The notes: a model not told the origin generated them from the letters alone. A stretch of 64,000 bases of DNA from Lacipirellula parvula (GCF_009177095.1 NZ_AP021861.1:5934501-5998500), one strand, 5' to 3'; positions 8,581 through 17,188 are shown, counted from the stretch's first letter. A program made the numbers and translations.

Positions 8581-11088
8581 ATGATCCCCCCTGCCCGTCG
8601 CGCCGCCGCACTCCGCTCCGCCTGTCGTTCGTTGCGATTCGAATCGCTCGAAACACGGCAAGTCCTCTCGGGCTCCGGGCTCACCGCGCAATACTTCCAC
8701 AACGAAAATCTCACCGGACTCGCCTTCGAGCGCGTGGAGCAACCCAACTTTGTGTGGGGGACGACTCCGCCAGCGCCGGGCGTCGATCCCACGGCGTTCA
8801 GCGCACGTTGGTTCGGGCGAGTCGAGGCGACGAGTACCGACACTTACACCTTTCACACCGTCAGCGACGACGGCGTCCGCGTGTGGGTCGACGGCCAACT
8901 GCTGATCGACGACTGGAACGTCCAAGGCTCGCGACTCGAGTCGGGCGCCATCGCGCTGCAAGCCGGCCAGCAGTACGACATTCAGGTCGAGTACTTCAAC
9001 GTCGCCGGCAACTCGACATTCCGGCTACAGTGGTCGAGCCCCAGCCAAACGCGACAAAATATTCCGGCGTCGCAACTCTACGCGAGCCCGTCGGGACTGC
9101 TCGGCGCCTACGCCGACTCGTCCGGGAATGTGATCGAGCGCGTCGACCAAACGATCGACTTCGATTGGGGAACCGGGACGCCAATCGTCGGTATTCCGGC
9201 CGACGGCTTTGGAGTCACTTGGACCGGCTTCGTGAGGCCCGACTTCAGCGACGCCTATCAGTTTCGCATCACGAGCGACGAGCGCGTACGGCTCTGGATC
9301 GGCAACGAACTGCTGATCGACAACTGGACGCCCCATCCCGTCGCCGTCGATCTCGGCGCTAAGCAACTCGAAGCGGGCAAGTGGTACGAGATCCGCATCG
9401 AGTACGGGGACGTGACCGGGCAAGCGGAGATCGAACTGGCGTGGCAAAGCGACCGACAAACGAACGGCGCGTTTGAAGCGGTTGCCGCCGACCATCTAAG
9501 CGCCGCGAAGCCCGCGCAACTCACCGCGACTAATCCGCTCGGCCCCGGCCAAGATCCGTTCGTCATCCAGTGGGAGGGGCAATACCTGCATGTCCGCTCG
9601 GCCGGCAACGGCGTCTGGATCGATCGGGCCGAGCATCTCGAAGACATCCATCCGAGCGACCCGGCGAGCGTCAGCAAGAAGGTGTGGACGGCGCCCGCCG
9701 GCACGAATTACTCCGGCCAAATCTGGGCGCCCGAGCTCCATCACATCAACGGCAAGTGGTACATCTACGTCACCGCTTCCGATGGCGTTAATAACTCCAC
9801 GCATCGGATGCACGTCCTCGAACGCGACGCCGCCGATCCATTTGGGGCGTTTGTCTACAAGGGGCAACTCGCGGCGACGACCGATCGCTTCGCCATCGAC
9901 GGCACCGTGCTGCAGTGGGCCGACAAGCTCTACTTCATCTGGTCGGGTTGGCCCGGCACGGTCGACGGGCAGCAGAATCTCTACATCGCCGAGATGTCGA
10001 ACGCCTGGACGATCAGCGGCGAGCGAGCGGTGCTCTCCGTGCCGACCTACAACTGGGAGCGTTTTGGCCTGCCGATCAACGAGGGGCCGCAAGTCCTCAT
10101 CCATGAGGGGAAGCTCCACATCATCTACTCCGGCAGCGGCTACTGGCGGGACGAGTACGCGCTCGGCCGGATCACCTACAACGGCGTCGGGCCGATCATG
10201 AGCGCCAGCTCGTGGGTGAAGTCGCCGACGCCCGTCTTCAAACAAGCGGGCGACATCGTCGGCACCGGGCATGCATCGTTCGTGAAGTCGCCTGATGGAA
10301 CCGAAGACTGGATCGTCTACCACGCCCACCACGATCCGAACAACTGGCAAGACGACCGCGACATTCTCATTCAGCAGTTCACCTTCAATGCCGACGGCAC
10401 GCCGAACTTCGGCACGCCGATTCCGAAGACGACGCCGGTCGTCGTCCCCTCCGGCTACGTCGATCCTGAACGGCCCTTCGTCGCCGGCGACTTTGATGCG
10501 AGCGGCATCACGAACGCCGCCGATCTTGCGGTGTTCAAAGGTTCGTTCGGCCAAACGATCACGCCCGGCATCTCGGCCGACGCGGACGGCAACGGCATCG
10601 TCGACGGCGCCGACTTTTTGTATTGGCAGCGGAACTACGGCGCCCAAGCGACGGCAACGGTGGCGGTGGCGTCGACCGCTTCAACGGTCCCGGCAAGCAG
10701 CGCAGCTTCAACGCCAGCGGCAATCATCGCCGAAACCCCAACCTTCACTCCGCCAAATCCCGCGCCGCACACAGCCCGACTCTCTGGCGATGAACTCATC
10801 GACTCAGCATTCGCCGCCAACGCATACGGCCCAGCACTATCGCTGCAAACACTTGAGAGCAAAAATTCGACGCCGCAGGCAAATGTCGAAGAGTCCATTC
10901 GACAGCGCGGCGATTCGGCTGTTCACGCTTCGCACTCCATCGAGCCAAATCCCACCGACGACAAGCGACGCCGGCACGCCCACCACGCGCCAGCCTCCCC
11001 AGAGCAAAATGCAGAAGCGCCGGACGCCCCGCCGGAGCCCGCCGACTCGCTTCACTTCCCCGACTTGTGGTCCGCCAGCGAGTCGTAA
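8581..11088 (+). CDS. PA14-PA14-GH43 family glycosidase with dockerin
   Basis: Protein of 835 residues; ATG at 8581 with AAGGGA upstream. The N-terminus has the export-type motif LRFESLETRQVLSGS. Two PA14 carbohydrate-binding modules follow (about 33-155 and 160-300), each with the DDGVRVWVDGQLLIDDW-type loop. Residues ~300-620 are a five-bladed GH43 domain: base Asp in GQDPFV, pKa-tuning Asp in FAIDGTVL, acid Glu in INEGPQV. GH43 enzymes mostly cut arabinans, arabinoxylans or xylosides. A dockerin-like region (DFDASGITNAADLAVFK, DADGNGIVDGADFLYWQ) and a ~160-residue low-complexity tail end the protein. Predicted secreted plant or algal polysaccharide hydrolase. Its last 37 bases overlap the convergent ClC gene. 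Confidence 0.88.
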   Translation: MIPPARRAAALRSACRSLRFESLETRQVLSGSGLTAQYFHNENLTGLAFERVEQPNFVWGTTPPAPGVDPTAFSARWFGRVEATSTDTYTFHTVSDDGVRVWVDGQLLIDDWNVQGSRLESGAIALQAGQQYDIQVEYFNVAGNSTFRLQWSSPSQTRQNIPASQLYASPSGLLGAYADSSGNVIERVDQTIDFDWGTGTPIVGIPADGFGVTWTGFVRPDFSDAYQFRITSDERVRLWIGNELLIDNWTPHPVAVDLGAKQLEAGKWYEIRIEYGDVTGQAEIELAWQSDRQTNGAFEAVAADHLSAAKPAQLTATNPLGPGQDPFVIQWEGQYLHVRSAGNGVWIDRAEHLEDIHPSDPASVSKKVWTAPAGTNYSGQIWAPELHHINGKWYIYVTASDGVNNSTHRMHVLERDAADPFGAFVYKGQLAATTDRFAIDGTVLQWADKLYFIWSGWPGTVDGQQNLYIAEMSNAWTISGERAVLSVPTYNWERFGLPINEGPQVLIHEGKLHIIYSGSGYWRDEYALGRITYNGVGPIMSASSWVKSPTPVFKQAGDIVGTGHASFVKSPDGTEDWIVYHAHHDPNNWQDDRDILIQQFTFNADGTPNFGTPIPKTTPVVVPSGYVDPERPFVAGDFDASGITNAADLAVFKGSFGQTITPGISADADGNGIVDGADFLYWQRNYGAQATATVAVASTASTVPASSAASTPAAIIAETPTFTPPNPAPHTARLSGDELIDSAFAANAYGPALSLQTLESKNSTPQANVEESIRQRGDSAVHASHSIEPNPTDDKRRRHAHHAPASPEQNAEAPDAPPEPADSLHFPDLWSASES

Positions 11089-12365
11089 ATCGGCGGCTCG
11101 CGCAACACCGTCGCCGCGAGCATCGCCCCAAAGCAGGCGGAGAGCATCGGCAGCAGCAACGTAAAATTGCCAGTCATCTCGATCACCAGCACGATGCCGG
11201 TGAGCGGCGCTCGCACCACCGCCGTAAAGAACGACGCCATGCCGACGACGCCGGCCGAGGCGGGGTGCGATTCGATCGTCGGGAACCAGCCGCCGACAAT
11301 CATCCCGTAGATGACGCCGATTTGCGTGCCGACGGCGAGCATCGGCGCGAACAGCCCGCCCGGCGTGCGGGCCGCGTACGACACCGGCCCCAGCACAAAC
11401 CGCACGACAAGCATTCCAAAGAGCAATCCGACCGGGAACGTCGTCGTGAGCGTTTGCTCAGTGAGGGCTTCGCCGCCACCGACCCAATTGGGGGCGAACC
11501 ATGCCAGCGCGCCGACCGACGCGCCAATCGCCGCCGCTTGCAGTTCGACGGGCACGCGCGTCAGCTTCGCGCCGAACGTGAGCGACCCTAAAATCGCGCG
11601 GCAATAAGCGACGCCCGCGATGCCGGTGATCAGCCCTAACCCCAGGAAGAAGAAGATCGCCCCCGTGCCGGGGTAGCGCGGATCGTGCAAGGTAAAGTCC
11701 GGCCCCTGCCCTAAAATGAGCCGGCTCACGGCAATCGCACTCGCGGAAGCGCCGAGCGTCGCGATCGACGATCGCGTTTCAAATCGCCGCAACAGCTCCT
11801 CGATGACAAACACAGCGCCGGCGATCGGAGCGTTGAACGCCGTCGCCAATCCGGCCCCTGCGCCCGCCGCGAGCAGCGTCAAGCAATCGTCAACGTTGCG
11901 ACGGCCGACGCGACCGATGAAGTGGGCGATGCTCGCCCCCATTTGCACCGTCGGCCCTTCGCGGCCGAGCGCGAGCCCCGCGCCGATGGCGAGCACGCCG
12001 CCGATGAATTTTACTGGGATTAAACGGAGCGGCGCCTGCGGCTTCCGCTTGTTCAGCACCGCTTCCACATGAGGGATGCCGCTTCCCGACGCCTCGGGCG
12101 AGAACCGCCGCACGAGCCACGCCGCCAGTCCCGTCGCCGCCGCGCCGGCGACCACGAGCACCGCAAGCCCCAGCCACTCCTCGGCTTGGGCCCAATCGGC
12201 AAGCGCGTTCCGCTGGCGGTCGGCCCATTCGAGCGATCGGCGAAACAGCGCGCCCATCAATCCCGAGGCGCTCCCCACGACCAGCGACAACGCAGCCAGC
12301 GGCGCGAGCCCCGCGGTCGCGGCGCTAGATTCAGTCGAGTCGGCGGATTTCAGCGGCGGCGGCAA
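11052..12365 (-). CDS. ClC-family chloride channel or H+/Cl- antiporter
   Basis: Protein of 437 residues with about ten hydrophobic segments. Family hallmarks are present in order: GSGIPH (anion-binding loop), GREGPTVQMG with the gating Glu, NAPIAGAVFVIEE with the Glu pair that in E. coli ClcA includes the proton-transfer residue, and GGLFAPMLAVG. The retained proton-glutamate position favours an antiporter rather than a passive channel. No C-terminal CBS domains are present. Start is the ATG at 12365. The 3' end overlaps the convergent GH43 gene by 37 bases. Confidence 0.93.
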   Translation of the reverse strand: MPPPLKSADSTESSAATAGLAPLAALSLVVGSASGLMGALFRRSLEWADRQRNALADWAQAEEWLGLAVLVVAGAAATGLAAWLVRRFSPEASGSGIPHVEAVLNKRKPQAPLRLIPVKFIGGVLAIGAGLALGREGPTVQMGASIAHFIGRVGRRNVDDCLTLLAAGAGAGLATAFNAPIAGAVFVIEELLRRFETRSSIATLGASASAIAVSRLILGQGPDFTLHDPRYPGTGAIFFFLGLGLITGIAGVAYCRAILGSLTFGAKLTRVPVELQAAAIGASVGALAWFAPNWVGGGEALTEQTLTTTFPVGLLFGMLVVRFVLGPVSYAARTPGGLFAPMLAVGTQIGVIYGMIVGGWFPTIESHPASAGVVGMASFFTAVVRAPLTGIVLVIEMTGNFTLLLPMLSACFGAMLAATVLREPPIYDSLADHKSGK

Positions 12366-12558
12366 AAGAGTGTCCTGTGGCGATGCGAGAAGATAGCAAA
12401 TCGTCGCCGCCGCGGTTACCCGAGTTGTGCCGCTCCGCCCCGTTCTGCCGCCGGGGAGCGTAGGCGAAGGCTCGCCGATCGCGGTCTACTGCCAGCCGGC
12501 GCTAACGGCACGCCGGTTGCGGAACCTCCGTCCGGGAAAGCGGCAACGGAGCAGAACG

Positions 12559-12783
12559 ATGGATTTGGCCGAACTGTTTAAGCGAACCGAGCGAATTCTC
12601 GCTGCCAACGAGCAGTTACGGCTGAAGCTGAAGCAGACGCTTTCACAGGCCCAGCGATCGCTCAACCAACACCCTGACCCCCAAACGGCCGCGCGAATTC
12701 CTGACGACTGGGGAAAAAAACCGAACCACGCATCGTCTGACATCCCGCACCTCGCCATCGACGACGCGCCTCCGCCCAACTGA
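12559..12783 (+). CDS. Small coiled-coil protein, hypothetical
   Basis: Protein of 74 residues. Residues 1-40 (MDLAELFKRTERILAANEQL and beyond) look like an amphipathic helix or coiled coil; the rest is Pro/Asp-rich and probably unstructured. The ATG at 12559 fits better than the frame's earlier starts, whose translation is Arg/Pro-rich. It is divergent from the ClC gene. No family recognised; it may be a chance frame. Confidence 0.4.
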   Translation: MDLAELFKRTERILAANEQLRLKLKQTLSQAQRSLNQHPDPQTAARIPDDWGKKPNHASSDIPHLAIDDAPPPN

Positions 12784-12982
12784 CGTCGAGGCGGCCCGGC
12801 ACGGAGGTTGGGCCTCCTCGGCGACCTTTCTCGGACGCATCCGCTTTTATTGTCTAAGCTACCGCAAGTTTTTCGTTGAACTGTTTGACGTTACGCAGCC
12901 AATTGCCGGCTACCAGCTATACTTCTCGATCGCTCCCGCGAACTCTCTCTCCACCATTCCAACGCTCTTCGGAGGATATTCC

Positions 12983-13513
12983 ATGAACGCTTACCGCTCC
13001 GCTGCCCTCGGTCTGCTCGTCACCGCCGTCGCCGCCAGCACGCTGATCGCACAAGAAACGAACGAACGCCGCGAGAAAATCCGCCGCGCCGTCGGGGCTG
13101 CGGCCGAAGTCGCCGAAGGCCTCATCGAGCAAAACGCCAACACGGCCGTGCCGGCGGTCGATGGCCGTGTGATCATCTTGAAGCGGGTCGAAAAGAAAGA
13201 CGAAGCCCTCGCCACGGAGCCGCAAGAAATCAACGCTGGCGGGCTGGTGATCGTCGAAGTCCCCGACACGCAAAGTCACCCGACCGAAGTCGCCGAGCCA
13301 ACCGTCACGCCGGCCGAGGCAGCGCAATCGTTCGGCAAGGTCCGCGGCATTCGCACGAACAACGCCGGCCAGCCGATGATGGGCGGCGGTTACACGTGGT
13401 TCTTGTTCAAGACGCTCGCCCCCGGCAAGGCGGCAATCAACGTGAAGTACACCCCCAACGGCGGTGGCGATCCGGTCGATCAGACGTATCAGGTAAACGT
13501 CGTCGCAAAGTAA
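12983..13513 (+). CDS. Exported protein with chagasin-like C-terminal region
   Basis: Protein of 176 residues; ATG at 12983 with a strong GGAGGA ribosome-binding site at 12971. Signal peptide: MNAYRSAALGLLVTAVAAST, cleavage near LIAQ/E. The C-terminal 60 residues (MMGGGYTWFLFKTLAPGKAA followed by a NVKYTP strand) resemble the GGGG-W-x-F-K-A-x-x-x-G loop region of chagasin-type (I42) cysteine-protease inhibitors, but the NPTTGYxW loop is not clear, so that assignment is tentative. Periplasmic or secreted. It stands alone, followed by a CACAGAGGA inverted repeat. Confidence 0.65.
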   Translation: MNAYRSAALGLLVTAVAASTLIAQETNERREKIRRAVGAAAEVAEGLIEQNANTAVPAVDGRVIILKRVEKKDEALATEPQEINAGGLVIVEVPDTQSHPTEVAEPTVTPAEAAQSFGKVRGIRTNNAGQPMMGGGYTWFLFKTLAPGKAAINVKYTPNGGGDPVDQTYQVNVVAK

Positions 13514-13532
13514 AGTTAAAGACAGGAAGATT

Positions 13533-13642
13533 TTCAACACAGAGGACACAGAGATCACAGAGGAATGCAAAAGGGAACTAAGTTGCAAAATTGCCCTCTT
13601 ACTTGGTTCTTTCTCTGTGTCCTCTGTGCTCTCTGTGTTGAA
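13533..13642. repeat. Inverted repeat of the CACAGAGGA family (second copy)
   Basis: Arms 13533-13564 and 13612-13642 have the same unit order as the element at 64-159, TTCAACACAGAG outward, with a 47-base loop unrelated to the first. It fills the space between convergent genes ending at 13513 and 13665. Confidence 0.85.
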
Positions 13643-13664
13643 ATCTCTTTCTTTTACTTTCCCC

Positions 13665-14261
13665 TCACTCTTCATAGTGCGAAACGTCATTCCACAACTG
13701 AATGACCGGCTCGTTCACATTGTGCTCGTATCCGAGCGCACTCAAGCTCGCCGTCGCAAGCGTGAACAACTCCGCATGCTGCGGCGGCAGTCCGATCCAC
13801 CGCGCCCCGAGCATCCGCGTGAAGTGCCCGCTCGAAAATAGCAGCACGTTGCCCCCTGCCGCGCGAGCCCGCTCCAGCACGCGATCCGCGCGAGCCGCCA
13901 CTTGCTCCGTCGATTCCCCCCCGGGGCAACCATCGCGATAGATCCGCCAGCCCGGTTGCCGCGCGACGATCTCGGCATTCTTCAGCCCCTCGTACTCGCC
14001 GTAGTCCCACTCGACGAGATCGCGATCAACCGTCGCCACGCCGCCAAAGCCGGCCAACTCGCACGTCCGCGACGCCCGCACGAGCGGACTCGTCCACACC
14101 GCCGCGAACTCCAGCTTTTGCAACCGCGCGCCCAATCGTTCGGCGTCGTATTCCCCCTCCAGCAACAGCGGAATGTCGGTCAGCCCCGTATGCTGCCCCG
14201 ACTTGCTCCACGCCGTCTGGCCGTGACGAGCAAGGTAAATGATCGGCAACTTCGCACTCAT
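13665..14261 (-). CDS. Histidine phosphatase family protein (phosphoglycerate mutase-like)
   Basis: Protein of 198 residues. It opens with YLARHGQTAWS, the RHG motif holding the phospho-accepting histidine. The second catalytic histidine is in LLFSSGHFTRML, and the acid residue is in DLVEWDYGEYEG. The family (CobC, PhoE, SixA and phosphoglycerate mutase-like) removes phosphate from diverse small molecules or proteins; the substrate cannot be read from sequence. ATG at 14261 with GGAAGGA upstream. No co-directional neighbour is close enough for an operon. Confidence 0.88.
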   Translation of the reverse strand: MSAKLPIIYLARHGQTAWSKSGQHTGLTDIPLLLEGEYDAERLGARLQKLEFAAVWTSPLVRASRTCELAGFGGVATVDRDLVEWDYGEYEGLKNAEIVARQPGWRIYRDGCPGGESTEQVAARADRVLERARAAGGNVLLFSSGHFTRMLGARWIGLPPQHAELFTLATASLSALGYEHNVNEPVIQLWNDVSHYEE

Positions 14262-14325
14262 GCTTGTCCTTCCAATGGTCTCTTGCTCGCGAGCACACCC
14301 TCTCAGCTGGCTGCGTTCAGTAATA

Positions 14326-14408
14326 TCTCACGCAAAGGCGCAAAGGCGCAAAGGGAAATACCAAATCGTTCGCTTGCGTTCTTTGCGCCTTTGCGCCTTT
14401 GCGTGAGA
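14326..14408. repeat. Perfect 28-bp inverted repeat, GCAAAGGC family
   Basis: TCTCACGCAAAGGCGCAAAG at 14326 continues to 14353 and is matched by its exact reverse complement at 14381-14408, with a 27-base loop. Each arm is made of three CGCAAAGG units. The remainder of the 14262-14638 gap shows no gene; it must hold divergent promoters for the phosphatase and the HdeD-like gene. Confidence 0.9.
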
Positions 14409-14638
14409 CTATTCATTCTCCAACTCATGGCGGCTTGCGGTGAAAGCACGTTGTAGCCCCCAGAACCAGTCATTTCCACCGTTTGGCCGCTTTTTGAGCC
14501 CCCTTTGACGAGTCGCAATTCGTAACCTAGCCTTTCCGGTCGAAGCGGACGCAACGGTTCCTTCGTCATTGGCCGCACAATCTACGCGTGCCGACGCACG
14601 CCCAATTCACTTTCGTCACCCGAATCGCGAGAAGAACT

Positions 14639-15226
14639 ATGGACAGCCCCACCGCCAACGTCCCCGGCCCGTTCCGCACCGTCATCGCCGCTGAAGTCGA
14701 AACGCTTCGCCATCATTGGAAGTGGTTCCTCGCCCTCGGCATCGGCATGGTCGTCCTCGGCACGATCTCGCTCGGCTGCTCGGTGCTGACCACCGTCGTC
14801 GCCGTCGTCGCCTTCGGCTTCTTGATGATCGCCGGCGGCATTGCCGAAATCATCAGCGCCTTCTGGGCCGGCAAGTGGAGCGGCACGCTCATCCACTTGC
14901 TCATCGGCATCCTCTACACCGTCGTCGGCATCATGATCGTCGACACGCCGCTGCAAAGCGCCGAACAGCTGACGCTGCTGCTGGCGTTCTTCCTCGTGAT
15001 CAGCGGCATCCTCCGCATCGTCTTCGCCCTCAGCGAACAATTCACCGGTTGGGGTTGGGTGCTGCTCAACGGCGCCGTCACCCTGATGCTCGGCATGTTG
15101 ATCTACAAAGGCTGGCCCGAATCGGGCCTGTGGGTCATCGGCCTGTTCATCGGCATCGAAATGATCTTCAACGGCTGGGCCTGGATCATGCTCTCGCTCG
15201 CTCTGAAGCCGCGTGACGTGAAGTAA
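14639..15226 (+). CDS. HdeD-like (DUF308) membrane protein
   Basis: Protein of 195 residues with six predicted membrane spans arranged as three pairs, typical of the HdeD/DUF308 family linked to acid resistance. Visible segments include FLALGIGMVVLGTISLG, LLIGILYTVVGIMIV and WVIGLFIGIEMIFNGWAWIM; the GxEMIFNGW signature near the end is common in the family. The ATG at 14639 is preferred to the frame's earlier start at 14588. A strong intrinsic terminator follows 30 bases after the stop, so it is probably a monocistronic stress gene. Confidence 0.85.
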   Translation: MDSPTANVPGPFRTVIAAEVETLRHHWKWFLALGIGMVVLGTISLGCSVLTTVVAVVAFGFLMIAGGIAEIISAFWAGKWSGTLIHLLIGILYTVVGIMIVDTPLQSAEQLTLLLAFFLVISGILRIVFALSEQFTGWGWVLLNGAVTLMLGMLIYKGWPESGLWVIGLFIGIEMIFNGWAWIMLSLALKPRDVK

Positions 15227-15256
15227 GCGGAAGAGTTCGCCGAAGATTGAAAATCA

Positions 15257-15297
15257 AACGGCCGGCAGCGCGACGTGCGCTGCCGGCCGTTGTTTTT
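15257..15297 (+). terminator. Intrinsic terminator of the HdeD-like gene
   Basis: AACGGCCGGCAGCGC pairs perfectly with GCGCTGCCGGCCGTT across a GACGT loop (15257-15291) and is followed by G then TTTTTT. Confidence 0.92.
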
Positions 15298-15303
15298 TGA
15301 TTT

Positions 15304-15401
15304 GTCAGTTGTCCGTGGTCAGTTGTCAGTTGCTAAATGCGAAAACACTTGAAGGCAGCCTACTCTCTCGCCAGCAACAACTGACCACGGACAACGGACA
15401 C
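15304..15401. repeat. CAGTTGTC element, copy 1
   Basis: A ~98-base unit with inverted ends (GTCAGTTGTCCGTGGTCAG and AACTGACCACGGACAAC) and an internal part containing AAGGCAGCC and CTCGCCAGCA. A second copy in the same orientation lies at 15896-16000, so the two bracket the DUF2892 gene and its promoter. Confidence 0.85.
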
Positions 15402-15407
15402 TAGCGC

Positions 15408-15821
15408 TCAAGAAGCCCGCCGCCCCATGCGATCATGCTCCAGCGCCCGCTTCAGCGCCTCGCGTTCGCGATTGATTTCATCCGCCGTCCGCACGCCGAG
15501 TCGCCGCAGCACCGGCAGCGGCGGGCACCAACCCTGAATCGCATGCTGCAACAGAAACGCTGCGATCACCGCCGGCACGGCGAAAAATCGCTTGTCGACA
15601 AACGCCCCTAGCGCCGAACCGACCAAGATGGCCGTTGAGGCGTTCGTCTCGAGCAGCCGCTCGATGTCCCACTCGCGATCGAGCTCTGCCAACCGCTCGC
15701 GAATCGCCGCCGGCCCCGCCGTCATCGTCCGGGCGATGCTAGCGTCCGTTTGCCGCCGAATCTGCTCATTCACATGGGCCGCCGTCTGCTGCGGCACGCG
15801 GTCTACGGTGGAGGGGATCAT
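15408..15821 (-). CDS. DUF2892-type inner-membrane protein
   Basis: Protein of 137 residues. The N-terminal ~60 residues are charged and probably cytoplasmic. Residues 63-95 form the membrane hairpin (STAILVGSALGAFV, then FFAVPAVIAAFLLQ), followed by the family signature HAIQGWCPPLPVLRRLGVRT and a charged tail. DUF2892 domains also occur at the end of rhodanese proteins such as YgaP; the function of the stand-alone form is not established. ATG at 15821; GGGAG lies upstream. A sigma-54-type promoter sits 39 bases before the start (predicted +1 at 15860). The gene and promoter lie between two direct copies of a ~100-base repeat. Confidence 0.8.
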   Translation of the reverse strand: MIPSTVDRVPQQTAAHVNEQIRRQTDASIARTMTAGPAAIRERLAELDREWDIERLLETNASTAILVGSALGAFVDKRFFAVPAVIAAFLLQHAIQGWCPPLPVLRRLGVRTADEINREREALKRALEHDRMGRRAS

Positions 15822-15870
15822 GGCTTGGCTCCCGCTGACTGAAGGTGGAGGAGATCAGCCAGATTTTCGG

Positions 15871-15886
15871 AGCAAGCGGCATGCCA
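15871..15886 (-). promoter_or_regulatory. Sigma-54 (-24/-12) promoter of the DUF2892 gene
   Basis: On the minus strand the sequence reads TGGCAT GCCGC TTGCT, against the consensus TGGCAC N5 TTGCW. Only the last base of the -24 box differs, and the GG-to-GC spacing is the required 12 bases. Predicted transcript start is near 15860. Confidence 0.6.
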
Positions 15887-15895
15887 AGGGACGGG

Positions 15896-16000
15896 TTGTC
15901 AGTTGTCCGTGGTCAGTTGTCAGTTGCTAAATACGAAACATGGAAAGGCAGCCTGCCCCCTCGCCAGCAGCAACTGACCACTGACAACGGACCACTGACT
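15896..16000. repeat. CAGTTGTC element, copy 2
   Basis: A direct second copy of the 15304-15401 unit, with the same order TTGTCCGTGGTCAGTTGTCA, AAGGCAGCC, CTCGCCAGCA, then CAACTGACCA. Its last two bases are part of the stop codon of the leftward DUF4105 gene (minus-strand TAG at 16001-15999), so insertion or expansion of the element may have set the end of that protein. Confidence 0.85.
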
Positions 16001-17057
16001 ATTTCCGCTCCTCCGCCTCCTGCCGCCGAATCGTCTCCCGCAGCCGCTCTCCAAACGTTTCATCGAGCGGCGTCGTCTCCATCCACGGGTCGACGCGGAA
16101 CGCCCGGCGGGCTTGTTCGAACGTCAGGTCGGTGTCGATGTACCCCAGGTTGAACGCCGTGCGATCAGAGAGCCCTGTCAGCAGCACCTGCAAATCGTGC
16201 GGCAGCGAATGCCCGCCGAGTCGCCGCAGGTGCATCAGTATCCGCGTCATGCAGTTGTTCCAGATGAGGTTGTAGAACTCCGGCTTCTCCTCGAGTTGAT
16301 GAGCCCCTTCCATCATCGACTTGAAAATCGCCTGCATCCGTTCCGGCGTCGCCCGCGCCGGGTAAAAGAAGACTGGCGTTTTCCAAATCTTGCCGCGCAG
16401 ACCCACGACGTCGCGTTCATCGCCGACGACGTACATCAGTTGCAGTTGGCGGAACATCGACGGAATCAACTGGTACGGCTGCCCCAATCGCCGCCGTCCT
16501 TCCACCGACACGGCCACCGTCTGCCCATCGGAGAAACCGAAACAAACGAACACATGCGCCACCGCATCGAGCCCCGGCATCGGCGCCACGACGTAGTACA
16601 TCGAGTTCAGTTTCGAGAGATCGTACGTTCGGTCGTAGAACCCGGGCGTGAAATCGGTTCGCGAGCGCCAAGTAAAATTCCGCACGTTCTGGACGTGAAT
16701 CTTGTCGCCGTCGATCTCGACGATCGGATGCCGCGCCTGCTCCGGCGACCATTCGACGTTCGTATCGGGCGTGACGAAGCCGAAGTAGTAGATTGCAATG
16801 GCCGCCGCCGCAACGAGCGCTGCGCTCGTCAGCCGCTTCTCCGGCCAACTCTTGCGAAACCATTGCCACAGTCGCAACGGCTCGCGTCGCGCGAACCAGA
16901 AGAGCGCGACCACCGCCGCCGCCAGCGCGCCCGTGAACCATTTTGATCCCGGCCCGGTGAAGTAAATCGCCAGCGCCGACCAAATGCCGAGGAACCACCA
17001 GCCGAACCCGCAAGCGAACCGCCCGCACCACGCGAAGGTCTTTCGGACGAATGCCAT
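15999..17057 (-). CDS. DUF4105-domain membrane protein
   Basis: Protein of 352 residues. Three N-terminal hydrophobic segments (about 15-35, 40-57 and 76-93) anchor it. Residues ~120-300 form the DUF4105/Lnb N-terminal periplasmic domain: VRNFTWRSRTDFTPGFYDRT, later FYNLIWNNCMTRI with the conserved Asn-Asn-Cys. That cysteine and nearby His residues suggest a papain-like, amidase-type fold, but no activity can be asserted. The ATG at 17057 follows TTGGGTTCGC. It is divergent from the toxin-antitoxin pair; its stop codon lies inside repeat copy 2. Confidence 0.82.
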   Translation of the reverse strand: MAFVRKTFAWCGRFACGFGWWFLGIWSALAIYFTGPGSKWFTGALAAAVVALFWFARREPLRLWQWFRKSWPEKRLTSAALVAAAAIAIYYFGFVTPDTNVEWSPEQARHPIVEIDGDKIHVQNVRNFTWRSRTDFTPGFYDRTYDLSKLNSMYYVVAPMPGLDAVAHVFVCFGFSDGQTVAVSVEGRRRLGQPYQLIPSMFRQLQLMYVVGDERDVVGLRGKIWKTPVFFYPARATPERMQAIFKSMMEGAHQLEEKPEFYNLIWNNCMTRILMHLRRLGGHSLPHDLQVLLTGLSDRTAFNLGYIDTDLTFEQARRAFRVDPWMETTPLDETFGERLRETIRRQEAEERK

Positions 17058-17188
17058 GCGAACCCAATTTCTGTTAGTCCCAGGAAGCGATCATGCGATT
17101 TCCGCGGCGATCTCACGGCCGCTCGACCGATGTTCTAGATGGTATAATGCTGTTGGCGGCGTGACTATTCCATCAGGAGCAGGTTCCG

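Noticed and set aside
9496-10647. 383-residue minus-strand reading frame
   Set aside because: Antisense to the GH43 domain; Val/Asp/Gly repeats typical of a shadow frame.
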